Shown in pieces: positions 27,223 to 34,445 of a DNA stretch of 64,000 nt. Position numbers and translations under genes: made by a program. The notes under the pieces are model-generated. The model saw nothing but the letters and a program-made list of their open reading frames with translations. It did not search any database and was not told where the DNA came from. Position 1 is the stretch's first letter. Each line of letters starts with the position of its first letter. Source of the DNA: an uncultured Hyphomonadaceae bacterium (GTDB lineage Bacteria; Pseudomonadota; Alphaproteobacteria; Caulobacterales; Maricaulaceae); the NCBI GenBank assembly GCA_913058335.1, contig CAJXPX010000015.1, forward strand, positions 23,790 through 87,789, in the 5' to 3' direction.

Positions 27223-28007
27223 CCGCAGCTGTAGATATGGTTATCTCTGAAGCAGACGATGCTGGAACCGCCCGTCTTTACCGTATGGTGACAGACGAAC
27301 ATATTTGTCCGTTCGGTTTAAAGGCCAAAGACCTGCTGGAGCGCAAAGGGTTTAAGGTGGACGATAACTTACTCGAAAACCGGGAGCAGCAAGATGCGTT
27401 CAAGGAAGAGCATGATGTCAAAACTACTCCCCAAACTTTTATCGGCGGAACGCGTATTGGCGGTTATGACGATTTGAGGCGCCACTTTGATTTAGACGTC
27501 AAAGACCCCGACGCCGAAACTTACACACCTATTATCGCTATTTTTGCAATGGCGGCGCTTATGGCTCTGGCTGTCAGTTGGATCAGCGTTCGTTCTGTAT
27601 TGACCATCCGCGCCGCCGAACTTTTCGTTGCGATCTCTATGTGCATTCTCGCCATCCAGAAGCTGCGCGACCTCGATAGCTTTTCCAATGGCTTTTTGGG
27701 CTATGATCTGCTCGCGCAGCGCCATGTGAGATACGCCTATATCTATCCCTTGGTTGAAGGCGGCGCAGGTGTATTGATGATTGCTGGCGGACTTGCTGGC
27801 GTGATCGCTGCGCCATTTGCTTTGTTTGTAGGCACGATCGGAGCGTGGTCCGTTTACAAGGCAGTCTATATCGACAAGCGTGACATTAAATGCGCCTGCG
27901 TTGGCGGCGGCAGCAATGTGCCGCTGGGGTTTATTTCACTGTCGGAAAATCTTGGGATGATGGCCATGTCGATCTGGATGATAACCAAGTTCGTGCTGAT
28001 CGCCTGA
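27219..28007 (+). CDS. Glutaredoxin domain fused to a MauE/DoxX-like membrane domain
   Basis: A 262-aa fusion. Residues about 15-90 are a glutaredoxin fold with a CPFG active-site motif (single catalytic Cys, DEHICPFGLKAKDLLERKGF) and TTPQTFIGGTRIGGYDDL. Residues 100-262 contain four membrane helices resembling MauE-type proteins, with a CACVGGG motif in the last loop. It may deliver reducing equivalents across the membrane or handle thiol-bound metal. It shares the third copper unit with DUF305. Confidence 0.8.
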   Translation: MTAAVDMVISEADDAGTARLYRMVTDEHICPFGLKAKDLLERKGFKVDDNLLENREQQDAFKEEHDVKTTPQTFIGGTRIGGYDDLRRHFDLDVKDPDAETYTPIIAIFAMAALMALAVSWISVRSVLTIRAAELFVAISMCILAIQKLRDLDSFSNGFLGYDLLAQRHVRYAYIYPLVEGGAGVLMIAGGLAGVIAAPFALFVGTIGAWSVYKAVYIDKRDIKCACVGGGSNVPLGFISLSENLGMMAMSIWMITKFVLIA

Positions 28008-28046
28008 ATCAGTTTTCCCACGCCAAAATAAACGGGTTCGGTTCGG

Positions 28047-28664
28047 TCAAGTGCCGTGCTCGCTCCCGTCCTCCTCATGCTTGTCCATATGGGCATCGCG
28101 CAAAATCTCTATGCCGCCATAAAGCGCAATGCAGGCCACAGCGATCCCAACCAGTAAGTCCGGCCAGTTTGAACCTGTCCAAAGAACAATCACACCAGCG
28201 ATGAGGATGCCGCCATTGGAAATAAAGTCATTGAAGCTAAATGTCGTCGCTGCCCGAAGATTAACATCTTTGTTCTCCAGTCTCTGTAGAAGGCGCAGAC
28301 ATAACAAGTTTATGCCCCCGGCGATGGCCGCCATGATCATCATGAGGACGCCAACGGGTTCGGAGCCTTCAAGAAACCGGCGTATGGCGTCGATAATGAC
28401 CCCCGCTGAAAAAACCAGTAACATGATGCCTGATAAGCGCGCCGCGCCTCGCTTCCAGACACGCGAGCGTGTGAGCGCCAGCAGGCTGAGCAAATAAACC
28501 GCGGCGTCTGATGTGTTGTCCAGTCCATTGGCCAATAGAGCGTTAGAGTCGCCAAACAGCCCCGTTGCGAAGAACCCGACGGCTATGGCGACATTCAGCC
28601 AAAGAACAATCCATAGAGTTTTGCGCTTTTCATCGGAACCCAAGTCAAGATTTTCGCCGCTCAT
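28047..28664 (-). CDS. Cation diffusion facilitator-type transporter (short)
   Basis: A 205-aa membrane protein with the CDF helix pair NALLANGLDNTSDAAVYLLS and ATTFSFNDFISNGGIL, which provide the D-x3-D-like and ND metal-binding positions. It has a short His/Glu-rich tail (DKHEEDGSEHG) but no long cytoplasmic domain. It probably exports a divalent cation such as Zn, Co or Cd. Leftward orientation, converging with the copper unit; it lies in the MerR-linked block. Confidence 0.8.
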   Translation of the reverse strand: MSGENLDLGSDEKRKTLWIVLWLNVAIAVGFFATGLFGDSNALLANGLDNTSDAAVYLLSLLALTRSRVWKRGAARLSGIMLLVFSAGVIIDAIRRFLEGSEPVGVLMMIMAAIAGGINLLCLRLLQRLENKDVNLRAATTFSFNDFISNGGILIAGVIVLWTGSNWPDLLVGIAVACIALYGGIEILRDAHMDKHEEDGSEHGT

Positions 28665-28725
28665 GGCTAACCCCCGGTTCCAAATGTTCGGGCTTGCACG
28701 GGAATAGTGTTAGCTCGAACACTCA

Positions 28726-29085
28726 TCATGTCCTGGCCCAAGCCATTGCCGCGGCTTTATCTTCCTTGGCGAAAAATTTAAGTTCGCCGTCTGTTATCAT
28801 GCCCGCAAGCTTACTAAGGCCGCGTTCCCAACGATCATCGCCAATAATGGCAATCTTCTTAAAATCATCTTTATGCGCCATATCCATTTTCAAGTCTGTC
28901 CAGAGCGCGTCCAGCGATTCGTAGCCGTCAAAATCATCCATAATCATGACCAAACTGCTGTCACCGGGATGATTCCTGCGGCGGTGTAGTTCCGGATCTA
29001 ACTGTTTCAATTCCTGCTCGGACATTTTGCCTGTGACTTCAAGCACAAGCAGCGTTTCATCGGTTTCGGGTTTTATCGTCAGCAT
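28726..29085 (-). CDS. SpoIIAA-like (STAS-fold) protein
   Basis: A 119-aa protein of the SpoIIAA-like group, with the pattern LLVLEVTGKMSEQELKQLDP, VMIMDDFDGYESLDALWTDL and KKIAIIGDDRWERGLSKLAG. This fold is related to STAS domains and occurs in single-copy cytosolic proteins of unknown biochemical role. It is placed between the CDF and methyltransferase genes of the same strand. Confidence 0.82.
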   Translation of the reverse strand: MLTIKPETDETLLVLEVTGKMSEQELKQLDPELHRRRNHPGDSSLVMIMDDFDGYESLDALWTDLKMDMAHKDDFKKIAIIGDDRWERGLSKLAGMITDGELKFFAKEDKAAAMAWART

Positions 29086-29154
29086 ATAAATCCTTTCTAA
29101 TCTCAGATTGATTGTTCTGTACTTTGAAAACGAATTGGTTGAAGGGTTGGTTCC

Positions 29155-29727
29155 CTAGATGAACCGCCTAACCGACTTTTTGTATTTGAAGTATTTATCC
29201 CCATACTCGGCTTCGAGCCACGGTTCCTCAAAATAAGGCGCAAACAGATACATGATCGCCCACGCGCTGAGCAGCAGCGTGACCAACCAAGAATTTGCCA
29301 GCATGGCCCACCCAATTATGCCAAGCCAAGTAAACACATATATGGGGTTGCGGCTCCGTGCGAACCAGCCGGTTGTCATCAATCCGAGCTTTTCACCAAA
29401 GGCATTGCGCCATCCCATATAAAGGGTGATGCGGATTGCCATTCCGAACCCGATGAGCAGTAGTAATCCGCCTACGCCATATTGGGCCCAGGCATGTGAG
29501 CCTTCCGGCGGCGAGAAAACGAGCACTGTCAAAGCGATCAGCGGATATAGATAAAGACGAAACAGGGCCAGAAAGGTCCAATGCTGCCAGCTGTCTTTGC
29601 CGGGGGGCGGGAAGAACTGAAACTCAGACCGCATCGCTGATAGAGCCGACAACAAAAAAATCGACAGCGCCCCGGTCAGGGAAAGACCGAAAGCAGCCCA
29701 TATCGTCCAGTCTGGTAAATCAATCAT
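29155..29727 (-). CDS. Isoprenylcysteine methyltransferase-like membrane protein 1
   Basis: A 190-aa membrane protein with four to five helices, and the ICMT/PEMT motif region RSRNPIYVFTWLGIIGW and EEPWLEAEYGDKYFKYKKSVRRF, which binds S-adenosylmethionine in this family. The start at 29727 has a strong GAGGAG ribosome site; the longer ORF has none. A second member of the superfamily follows upstream in the same operon. Substrate unknown. Confidence 0.8.
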   Translation of the reverse strand: MIDLPDWTIWAAFGLSLTGALSIFLLSALSAMRSEFQFFPPPGKDSWQHWTFLALFRLYLYPLIALTVLVFSPPEGSHAWAQYGVGGLLLLIGFGMAIRITLYMGWRNAFGEKLGLMTTGWFARSRNPIYVFTWLGIIGWAMLANSWLVTLLLSAWAIMYLFAPYFEEPWLEAEYGDKYFKYKKSVRRFI

Positions 29728-29737
29728 CGCTATCTCC

Positions 29738-30190
29738 TCACAGCCAGCGCCGAGTGCGTTCGCGATAGGCCGTAAATGCGTCGCCAAACACCGACTGTAA
29801 CGCACGCTCTTCGGGCTTGATTTGGAGCACTGTCATTGCACTGACAAAGATGGTCGGGGCCGCCAATGCAGCGATGTTGCTAAGCGAGAGCGCGCCGCCA
29901 ATCAGGATCAGCGCCATCGCAAGATACATAGGATTGCGCGTGAAGCGGTAGAGACCAGTTGTGACGAGTGTTTCGGCCTGTTCAGGAACGAGCGGATTAA
30001 CCGTGGTGCCCGCGCGGGCAAAGGCGAGCAACGCAAGCGCCAGCAGGAAAATGCCTGCGGCGACTAAGCCATAACCGGCGTAAACCCAAAAGGGTGCGCC
30101 AAAGGCCAATTGAGGCGTGAACTTCGCAAGGGCCCATGCGAGGACAGCGCAAACTAGCAACTGGACAATAGGCGGAATACGCAAGCTCAT
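29738..30190 (-). CDS. Isoprenylcysteine methyltransferase-like membrane protein 2
   Basis: A 150-aa protein with the same superfamily motifs in shorter form: LYRFTRNPMYLAMALILIGG and KPEERALQSVFGDAFTAYRE. The start at 30190 overlaps the CDF stop (ATGA). Two ICMT-like genes next to a divalent-cation exporter recur in metal-resistance clusters of alphaproteobacteria, but the methylated substrate is not known to me. Confidence 0.82.
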   Translation of the reverse strand: MSLRIPPIVQLLVCAVLAWALAKFTPQLAFGAPFWVYAGYGLVAAGIFLLALALLAFARAGTTVNPLVPEQAETLVTTGLYRFTRNPMYLAMALILIGGALSLSNIAALAAPTIFVSAMTVLQIKPEERALQSVFGDAFTAYRERTRRWL

Positions 30191-30840
30191 CGAAATGTCT
30201 CCGTCGCTGTCGCCTGATGGGCCTGCTCGGATTTGAGCTCGCCTATGGCTTGTATGGTGATGGCAGCGGCCGATTTCAAAAACAGGCTCGCTAGGAGCGC
30301 CGCAACCACAAGATCCGGCCACGCCGCGCCTGTTGCTGCGACCAGCCCGCCCGCTGCGATCACACCGACATTGCCGATGGCATCATTGCGCGAGCACAGC
30401 CAGACAGAGCGGACATTGCTATCACCGTCGCGCCAGCGCAGCAGGATGAAAACACTGGTCAGATTGGCGAGCAAGGCCAGCAACCCAATCGCTCCCATAG
30501 TTCCAGCTTCCGGCGGCGCGCCTTTAAGCACGCGTAAGCCTGTCATGGTGAGCACAGCAATCGCAATTACGGCCAGAGACGCGCCTTTTAGTAGCGAAGC
30601 ACGCGCACGGGTTTGCAAAGAGGCGCCAATAACAAAAAGGCTCAGTGCGTATGTTGCCGTATCACCTACAAAATCTAGTGCGTCCGCTTTCAGAGCTTGC
30701 GAGCCAGACATCAGGCCTGCAGTCATCTCGACAAAAAACATGACCGCATTGATTGCAATAACGGCAATGAGTGCTCGCCTGTAATCCGGCGACACGCCAT
30801 CAAATGATTTATCTTCGCAGCATCCAGACATTTTTTTCAC
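30187..30840 (-). CDS. Cation diffusion facilitator-type transporter with N-terminal CC
   Basis: A 217-aa CDF-like exporter. SGCCED at the N-terminus could bind soft metals. The two membrane site motifs are LDFVGDTATYALS and LCSRNDAIGN. No long C-terminal domain. It is the first gene of the leftward unit transcribed from the MerR-type promoter at 30871-30901, and so should be induced by the metal sensed by the adjacent MerR protein. Zn/Cd/Pb are the usual substrates. Confidence 0.82.
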   Translation of the reverse strand: MKKMSGCCEDKSFDGVSPDYRRALIAVIAINAVMFFVEMTAGLMSGSQALKADALDFVGDTATYALSLFVIGASLQTRARASLLKGASLAVIAIAVLTMTGLRVLKGAPPEAGTMGAIGLLALLANLTSVFILLRWRDGDSNVRSVWLCSRNDAIGNVGVIAAGGLVAATGAAWPDLVVAALLASLFLKSAAAITIQAIGELKSEQAHQATATETFR

Positions 30841-30870
30841 TTAAACTTTGCAATTGACGATTCTGGCATA

Positions 30871-30901
30871 CCTCTACAGTCTACAGCGACTATAGAGGCA
30901 A
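30871..30901 (-). promoter_or_regulatory. MerR-type promoter P1 for the CDF/methyltransferase unit
   Basis: On the minus strand TTGCCT (30901-30896) is followed immediately by the dyad CTATAGTCGCTGTAG (30895-30881) and a -10-like TAGAGG (30876-30871). The 19-bp spacer is longer than the usual 17, a hallmark of promoters twisted open by MerR-family activators. Spacer and dyad match P2 at 31406-31436. Confidence 0.75.
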
Positions 30902-30922
30902 GATTTTTTTATGGAGGGCTCT

Positions 30923-31381
30923 ATGAAGCAGATGACTATCGGGCGTTTATCAAAAGCGGCAGGCGTAAAAGTCACAACCATTCGCTACTATGAATCCATC
31001 GATTTGATGGGTGAGCCGGAACGAAGCACGAGCGGTCAAAGACTCTATGGTGATGACGCCGTGCAGCGGCTCTCTTTTATTCGCCATGCCCGCGATCTGG
31101 GGTTTCCCATCGACTCCATCCGTGAACTCATTGAATTGCAGCACCAGCCGGGCGAAGATTGTGCCCATGTGGGTGTCATAGCGCGTCGGCAATTGGCGGA
31201 TGTGCGCCAGAAACTTTCCCAACTCGAAGCGCTGGAAGCCGAGCTGAAACGCATGGTTTCGGCTTGTGAAGGCGGCAGCATTGCGACCTGCAAAGTCTTG
31301 GAAAGCCTAGGCGACCACGATCACTGTCTGGACTCGCATGACGGAACGGCAGTGGCTACAAAACTCGGTGCACGGCTCTGA
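30923..31381 (+). CDS. MerR-family metal-responsive regulator
   Basis: A 152-aa MerR regulator. I start at ATG 30923, which has a GGAGG site 5 bases upstream; 30911 is the alternative. The HTH reads TIGRLSKAAGVKVTTIRYYE. Cysteines at 80, 115 and 123 (EDCAHV, SACEGGSIATCKVL) are at positions close to the ligands of MerR (82, 117, 126) and the CadR/PbrR group. The tail HDHCLDSHDG adds possible ligands. The promoter dyad resembles CadR/PbrR sites, so Cd/Pb/Zn sensing is more likely than mercury, which lacks its own genes here. Confidence 0.85.
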   Translation: MKQMTIGRLSKAAGVKVTTIRYYESIDLMGEPERSTSGQRLYGDDAVQRLSFIRHARDLGFPIDSIRELIELQHQPGEDCAHVGVIARRQLADVRQKLSQLEALEAELKRMVSACEGGSIATCKVLESLGDHDHCLDSHDGTAVATKLGARL

Positions 31382-31405
31382 TTTAGTATGATTTGAAGAA
31401 ACAGC

Positions 31406-31436
31406 TTGCCCCTACAGCCGCTGTAGGGGTTAGATT
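31406..31436 (+). promoter_or_regulatory. MerR-type promoter P2
   Basis: TTGCCC (31406-31411), the dyad CTACAGCCGCTGTAG (31412-31426) and -10-like TAGATT (31431-31436) give the same 19-bp spacer as P1. It faces right, toward a 35-codon lipoprotein-like ORF. Confidence 0.78.
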
Positions 31437-31442
31437 AAGGCC

Positions 31443-31550
31443 ATGCTTGGAAATGAGTCGTTAAAAATGGGGTTGAGTATCGCTGGCATATTGCTTTTGA
31501 GTGGATGCGCGAGCTTTGCCAAAGCCGCCCCCGACGCGGCAACGCCCTAG
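31443..31550 (+). CDS. Lipoprotein-like 35-aa ORF downstream of P2, possibly a gene remnant
   Basis: ATG at 31443 to TAG at 31548-31550. The product is almost only a lipoprotein signal peptide: hydrophobic helix SIAGILLLSGC with lipobox LSGC, then ASFAKAAPDAATP. It may be a genuine entericidin-like small lipoprotein, or the 5' stub of a longer outer-membrane or periplasmic gene whose remainder was lost at the junction with the repeat copy starting at 31679. The well-formed MerR promoter argues that something important was once here. Confidence 0.5.
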   Translation: MLGNESLKMGLSIAGILLLSGCASFAKAAPDAATP

Positions 31551-31647
31551 GGAGCTTGGCGTAGACTTTCATCGGTGGCCGACCGAGTGGACGCCGATAA
31601 AGTTTGATCGCCTGATTACACCCGAACAGATTCCTTTTCGAATAGGA

Positions 31648-31818
31648 TCATGCCATTTGATCGGTCCTATCCGATGAATTGCGAGCATCAAGCTCTGCTT
31701 TTAAAGCCTCGACAATGGGCCAGTACACCTCGCCGTGACAGTCGATCGCATTGGCAACTGTGCGCAAGGCCCGGCGCAAGCGCGCTTCGGTGATAGGGGG
31801 TGACGAATTCTGACCCAT
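31648..31818 (-). CDS. Short copy (56 aa) of the duplicated small hypothetical protein
   Basis: ATG at 31818, TGA at 31648-31650. Residues ITEARLRRALRTVANAIDC and HGEVYWPIVEALKAELDARN match the 77-aa protein at 11129-11362, after which the tails differ completely. Most changes between the copies are conservative, suggesting that the core has been under selection. Function unknown. Confidence 0.6.
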   Translation of the reverse strand: MGQNSSPPITEARLRRALRTVANAIDCHGEVYWPIVEALKAELDARNSSDRTDQMA

Positions 31819-31887
31819 AGGTAGATTTTAGACGATATGAGACCGCCTGTAAGATGAGAAAGCGGGCAAAAATTTAGGTGAAATCAC
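31679..31887. repeat. Diverged direct repeat, copy B
   Basis: Counterpart of 11223-11430 in the same orientation, covering most of the small gene and about 70 bp upstream. Similarity ends inside the gene at about codon 46 on one side and near the AAAAATTTAGGTGAA motif on the other. Confidence 0.8.
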
Positions 31888-31925
31888 GGATAGAGGGGCG
31901 AAATCTCAGGACTACCATTCCCGCC

Positions 31926-32315
31926 TCAGTCGCAAATTGCAGACACCACGCGCTCTAGCCTCTGCTTTACATCTTCAGCAGTGGCTCGCAAATCATCACT
32001 ACCTACCGCCCCTATAGAGGAAACCGGATTTACAGCCGCGACTTCCACGCCATGGCCAGTTTCCTGTATCACAACATTGCAGGGAAGCATGACGCCTATC
32101 TTGTCTTCACGCTCAAGTGCGGCCAGAGCCAATTTGGGATTGCATGCGCCTAGAATAATATATGGCCGGAATTCAACATCCAGCTTTTGATTGAATGTTT
32201 CCTGCACATTGATTTCCGTCAATACCCCGAACCCTTCAGACTGCAGAGCGATCTTAGTGCGCTCAACGACGTCCTCAAAAGCACCCTCGACGGCTTTGGA
32301 AATATAATAGTTCAT
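31926..32315 (-). CDS. DUF302 domain protein
   Basis: A 129-aa protein of the DUF302 family: YYISKAVEGAFEDVVERTK, then EGFGVLTEINVQETF, FRPYIILGACNP and GVMLPCNVVIQE. The family has an alpha-beta fold and occurs widely in sulfur- and metal-related clusters without a settled function. The start at 32315 has a GGAG site; the longer ORF to 32354 does not. The conserved Cys in GACNP and LPCNV could bind metal. Confidence 0.87.
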   Translation of the reverse strand: MNYYISKAVEGAFEDVVERTKIALQSEGFGVLTEINVQETFNQKLDVEFRPYIILGACNPKLALAALEREDKIGVMLPCNVVIQETGHGVEVAAVNPVSSIGAVGSDDLRATAEDVKQRLERVVSAICD

Positions 32316-32476
32316 GGCGCGCTCCGCTCTACGATTTTCGTACTGCTTAAACAAATAGTCTAATTTGGAAAACCACGTTTGGTGAATTCTTTTAGGCAGC
32401 TTTTTGATTCAAATCAGGTTGCAAAAGAATAGGTGTGTTTCCCTGCTGACAGCGAAGAACACCTAGGAGACCTGTT

Positions 32477-32833
32477 ATGCCAAACCCAATTCGTTTTGTT
32501 TCCATTCTAGTGTTCCTCGGCACATTAGGGCTGTCCGGTTGTAACCACTATGCACCTAATCCGAGTTCAGTCTCTGTCAGTGCTATCTATATAGATCAGG
32601 CTCCGCCGCCCCGACCTCGCATCGTCGTTCCACCCGCGCCGAATTCGATTGCTGTTTGGATCGACGGCTACTGGAACTGGACCGGTGTTCAATTCGTTTG
32701 GGTCGACGGATTCTGGGATCCCAACCCACCGCAGGCGCTGCACTGGGTTCGAGACCGTTGGGCGCAGTCAAACCGCGGCTGGTATCGTCAGCCAGGTCAA
32801 TGGCACGCGGCACCACTCGGACGGCGCAGATGA
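32477..32833 (+). CDS. YXWGXW-repeat lipoprotein
   Basis: A 118-aa secreted lipoprotein: signal with lipobox LSGC at about residues 19-22, a proline-rich stretch (APPPRPRIVVPPAP), then aromatic repeats IDGYWNWTGVQFVWVDGFW and RGWYRQPGQWH of the YXWGXW type. Such proteins are thought to be envelope components. An AGGAGA ribosome site precedes the ATG. Confidence 0.82.
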   Translation: MPNPIRFVSILVFLGTLGLSGCNHYAPNPSSVSVSAIYIDQAPPPRPRIVVPPAPNSIAVWIDGYWNWTGVQFVWVDGFWDPNPPQALHWVRDRWAQSNRGWYRQPGQWHAAPLGRRR

Positions 32834-32910
32834 GCGACCGGTCCCGCGTCGACTGACCAATCTCAGACGCGGTGAGCAGCAACCCTTCAGTTATATGCTC
32901 CTCTCCAAGC

Positions 32911-33582
32911 CTAATCATCCGGGCGTTTACGCCCCGTCACCATCGACGTAACGAGATTTTCTTTGTGCGCCAGACTGGAGGTAATCACGCCAAAGATGTG
33001 AAGCGCAACAAGCATCAACGTCAAATATGTGAAAGCCGAATGGACGCCTTCCAGCAACTCTTCAGAGCCTTCTCCCCGTTCATGATCATCATCATATTCT
33101 TCCCCGTCATCATCATCTCCATGCTCTACTTGAACACGTGATGCCGAAGACTGATCATTTACTGTTTGCGCACTGATGATACCGGCCAATGGCCCCCGGC
33201 CATCTTCTACTGCCAGGAGGGCCATTCCTGAAACAGTTGTGACTGTAAGCGAAAACAAAAGTGCCAAGATCATAGCCGCGCCTGCAGGGTTGTGGCCCAA
33301 ATAGCGTTTGGCACCCCCTGACCGTATCCCTGCGAGATATCTGAAAACCGCTCGCGGGCCTGTGACGAAGTTTGAGAACCGCGCATGCTTTGTGCCAACA
33401 AAACCCCATAGCAGCCTTAACACTACAGCAATTGCAACAGCATATCCCGCCCAAACATGAAGGCCGAGGAGTTCATCACCAGTTAAATAGGCCGTGAAGA
33501 AACCGATTACGATCGTCCAGTGTCCTATCCGGACCAATGGGTCCCAGACTTTTACTTTTGGCTGTTCGTCAGAGGTGCTCAT
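32911..33582 (-). CDS. Cytochrome b (b561/HyaC-like) with an acidic His-containing loop
   Basis: A 223-aa four-helix b-type cytochrome of the Ni-Fe-hydrogenase-subunit type: VWDPLVRIGHWTIVIGFF, LHVWAGYAVAIAVVLRLLWGFVG and a late helix with LVALHIFGVI supply the haem histidines. An unusual acidic loop with EHGDDDDGEEYDDDHERGEG (about residues 152-171) lies between helices 3 and 4 and may bind cations. Partner unknown. Confidence 0.82.
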   Translation of the reverse strand: MSTSDEQPKVKVWDPLVRIGHWTIVIGFFTAYLTGDELLGLHVWAGYAVAIAVVLRLLWGFVGTKHARFSNFVTGPRAVFRYLAGIRSGGAKRYLGHNPAGAAMILALLFSLTVTTVSGMALLAVEDGRGPLAGIISAQTVNDQSSASRVQVEHGDDDDGEEYDDDHERGEGSEELLEGVHSAFTYLTLMLVALHIFGVITSSLAHKENLVTSMVTGRKRPDD

Positions 33583-33649
33583 TTATGGTCTCCAAAATGC
33601 TGGTCCAGTTGCGCCCATTCTTTCTTGGAAGGTGCGCAGAAGGTGGTGG

Positions 33650-34351
33650 TTAGACAACCGTTCCGAATAGTTTGCCGATTAAGCCCGTGACGATCATGGC
33701 CCCAGCCCCCCAAAGCACAACGCGGGTAACGGCCCGAATTCGCCCCGCGCCGCCCGCAGTTGCCGAAGCAAGCCCGAGCAGAGCCAGCGCAATCAAAGAG
33801 ACTGTCGCGATAATCCAATTCAATGAATCCATGGGAGCAAGCCAGGCCGCGATCAGAGGCAAAGCCGCGCCTGCTGCAAAACTTACAGCTGAAGAGATCG
33901 CGGCCAGAATTGGTTGAGCGGTTGCTGCCTCGGTCAGGCCGAGTTCGTCTCTCATATGCGCGCCAAGGGCGTCTTTCTTTGACAACTGAGACGCAACTTC
34001 CTGCGCAAGATCTGGTTCAAGCCCTCGTGCAACATAAATATCTGCAAGTTCTTGTTCTTCTTCCTGCGGATATTGCGCCAGCGCAGCCCTCTCGGTTTCG
34101 ATGTCGGCCCGTTCTGTATCAGCTTGCGAACTGACAGACACAAACTCACCTGCAGCCATCGACATGGCTCCGGCGGTCAGGCCGGCAATGCCGGCAATAA
34201 TGATTTCGCCACGTCCCGCCGAGGCCGCCGCAACACCGATAATCAAGCTCGCCGTTGAAACAATACCGTCATTGGCACCAAGCACAGTTGCGCGCAGCCA
34301 TCCAATCCGGTGCAGGTAATGATGCTCATTCGGAAGGTTGCGGTACGACAT
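33650..34351 (-). CDS. VIT1/CCC1-family iron/manganese transporter
   Basis: A 233-aa protein with five helices. The first carries LRATVLGANDGIVSTASLIIGV, the family hallmark, followed by TAGAMSMAAGEFVSVSSQADTE and the cytoplasmic metal-binding helical segment rich in Glu (ETERAALAQYPQEEEQELAD). VIT proteins move Fe(II)/Mn(II) out of the cytosol. Tail GLIGKLFGTVV. It is upstream of the cytochrome b gene with a 67-bp gap and likely shares its transcript. Confidence 0.9.
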   Translation of the reverse strand: MSYRNLPNEHHYLHRIGWLRATVLGANDGIVSTASLIIGVAAASAGRGEIIIAGIAGLTAGAMSMAAGEFVSVSSQADTERADIETERAALAQYPQEEEQELADIYVARGLEPDLAQEVASQLSKKDALGAHMRDELGLTEAATAQPILAAISSAVSFAAGAALPLIAAWLAPMDSLNWIIATVSLIALALLGLASATAGGAGRIRAVTRVVLWGAGAMIVTGLIGKLFGTVV

Positions 34352-34445
34352 ATCATGGTCCTTAAAATGCGTTAGAGGAGGGTCTTAGAGAGACACTCGA
34401 TTTGGCGATGTGATCCCGTTCTGGAACTTTTGACATCTCGCAAAT

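Noticed and set aside
30923..31381. Mercury-specific MerR
   Set aside because: Cysteine positions are close to MerR, but there is no merT/P/A gene nearby and the promoter dyad and CDF target fit the Cd/Pb/Zn group better.
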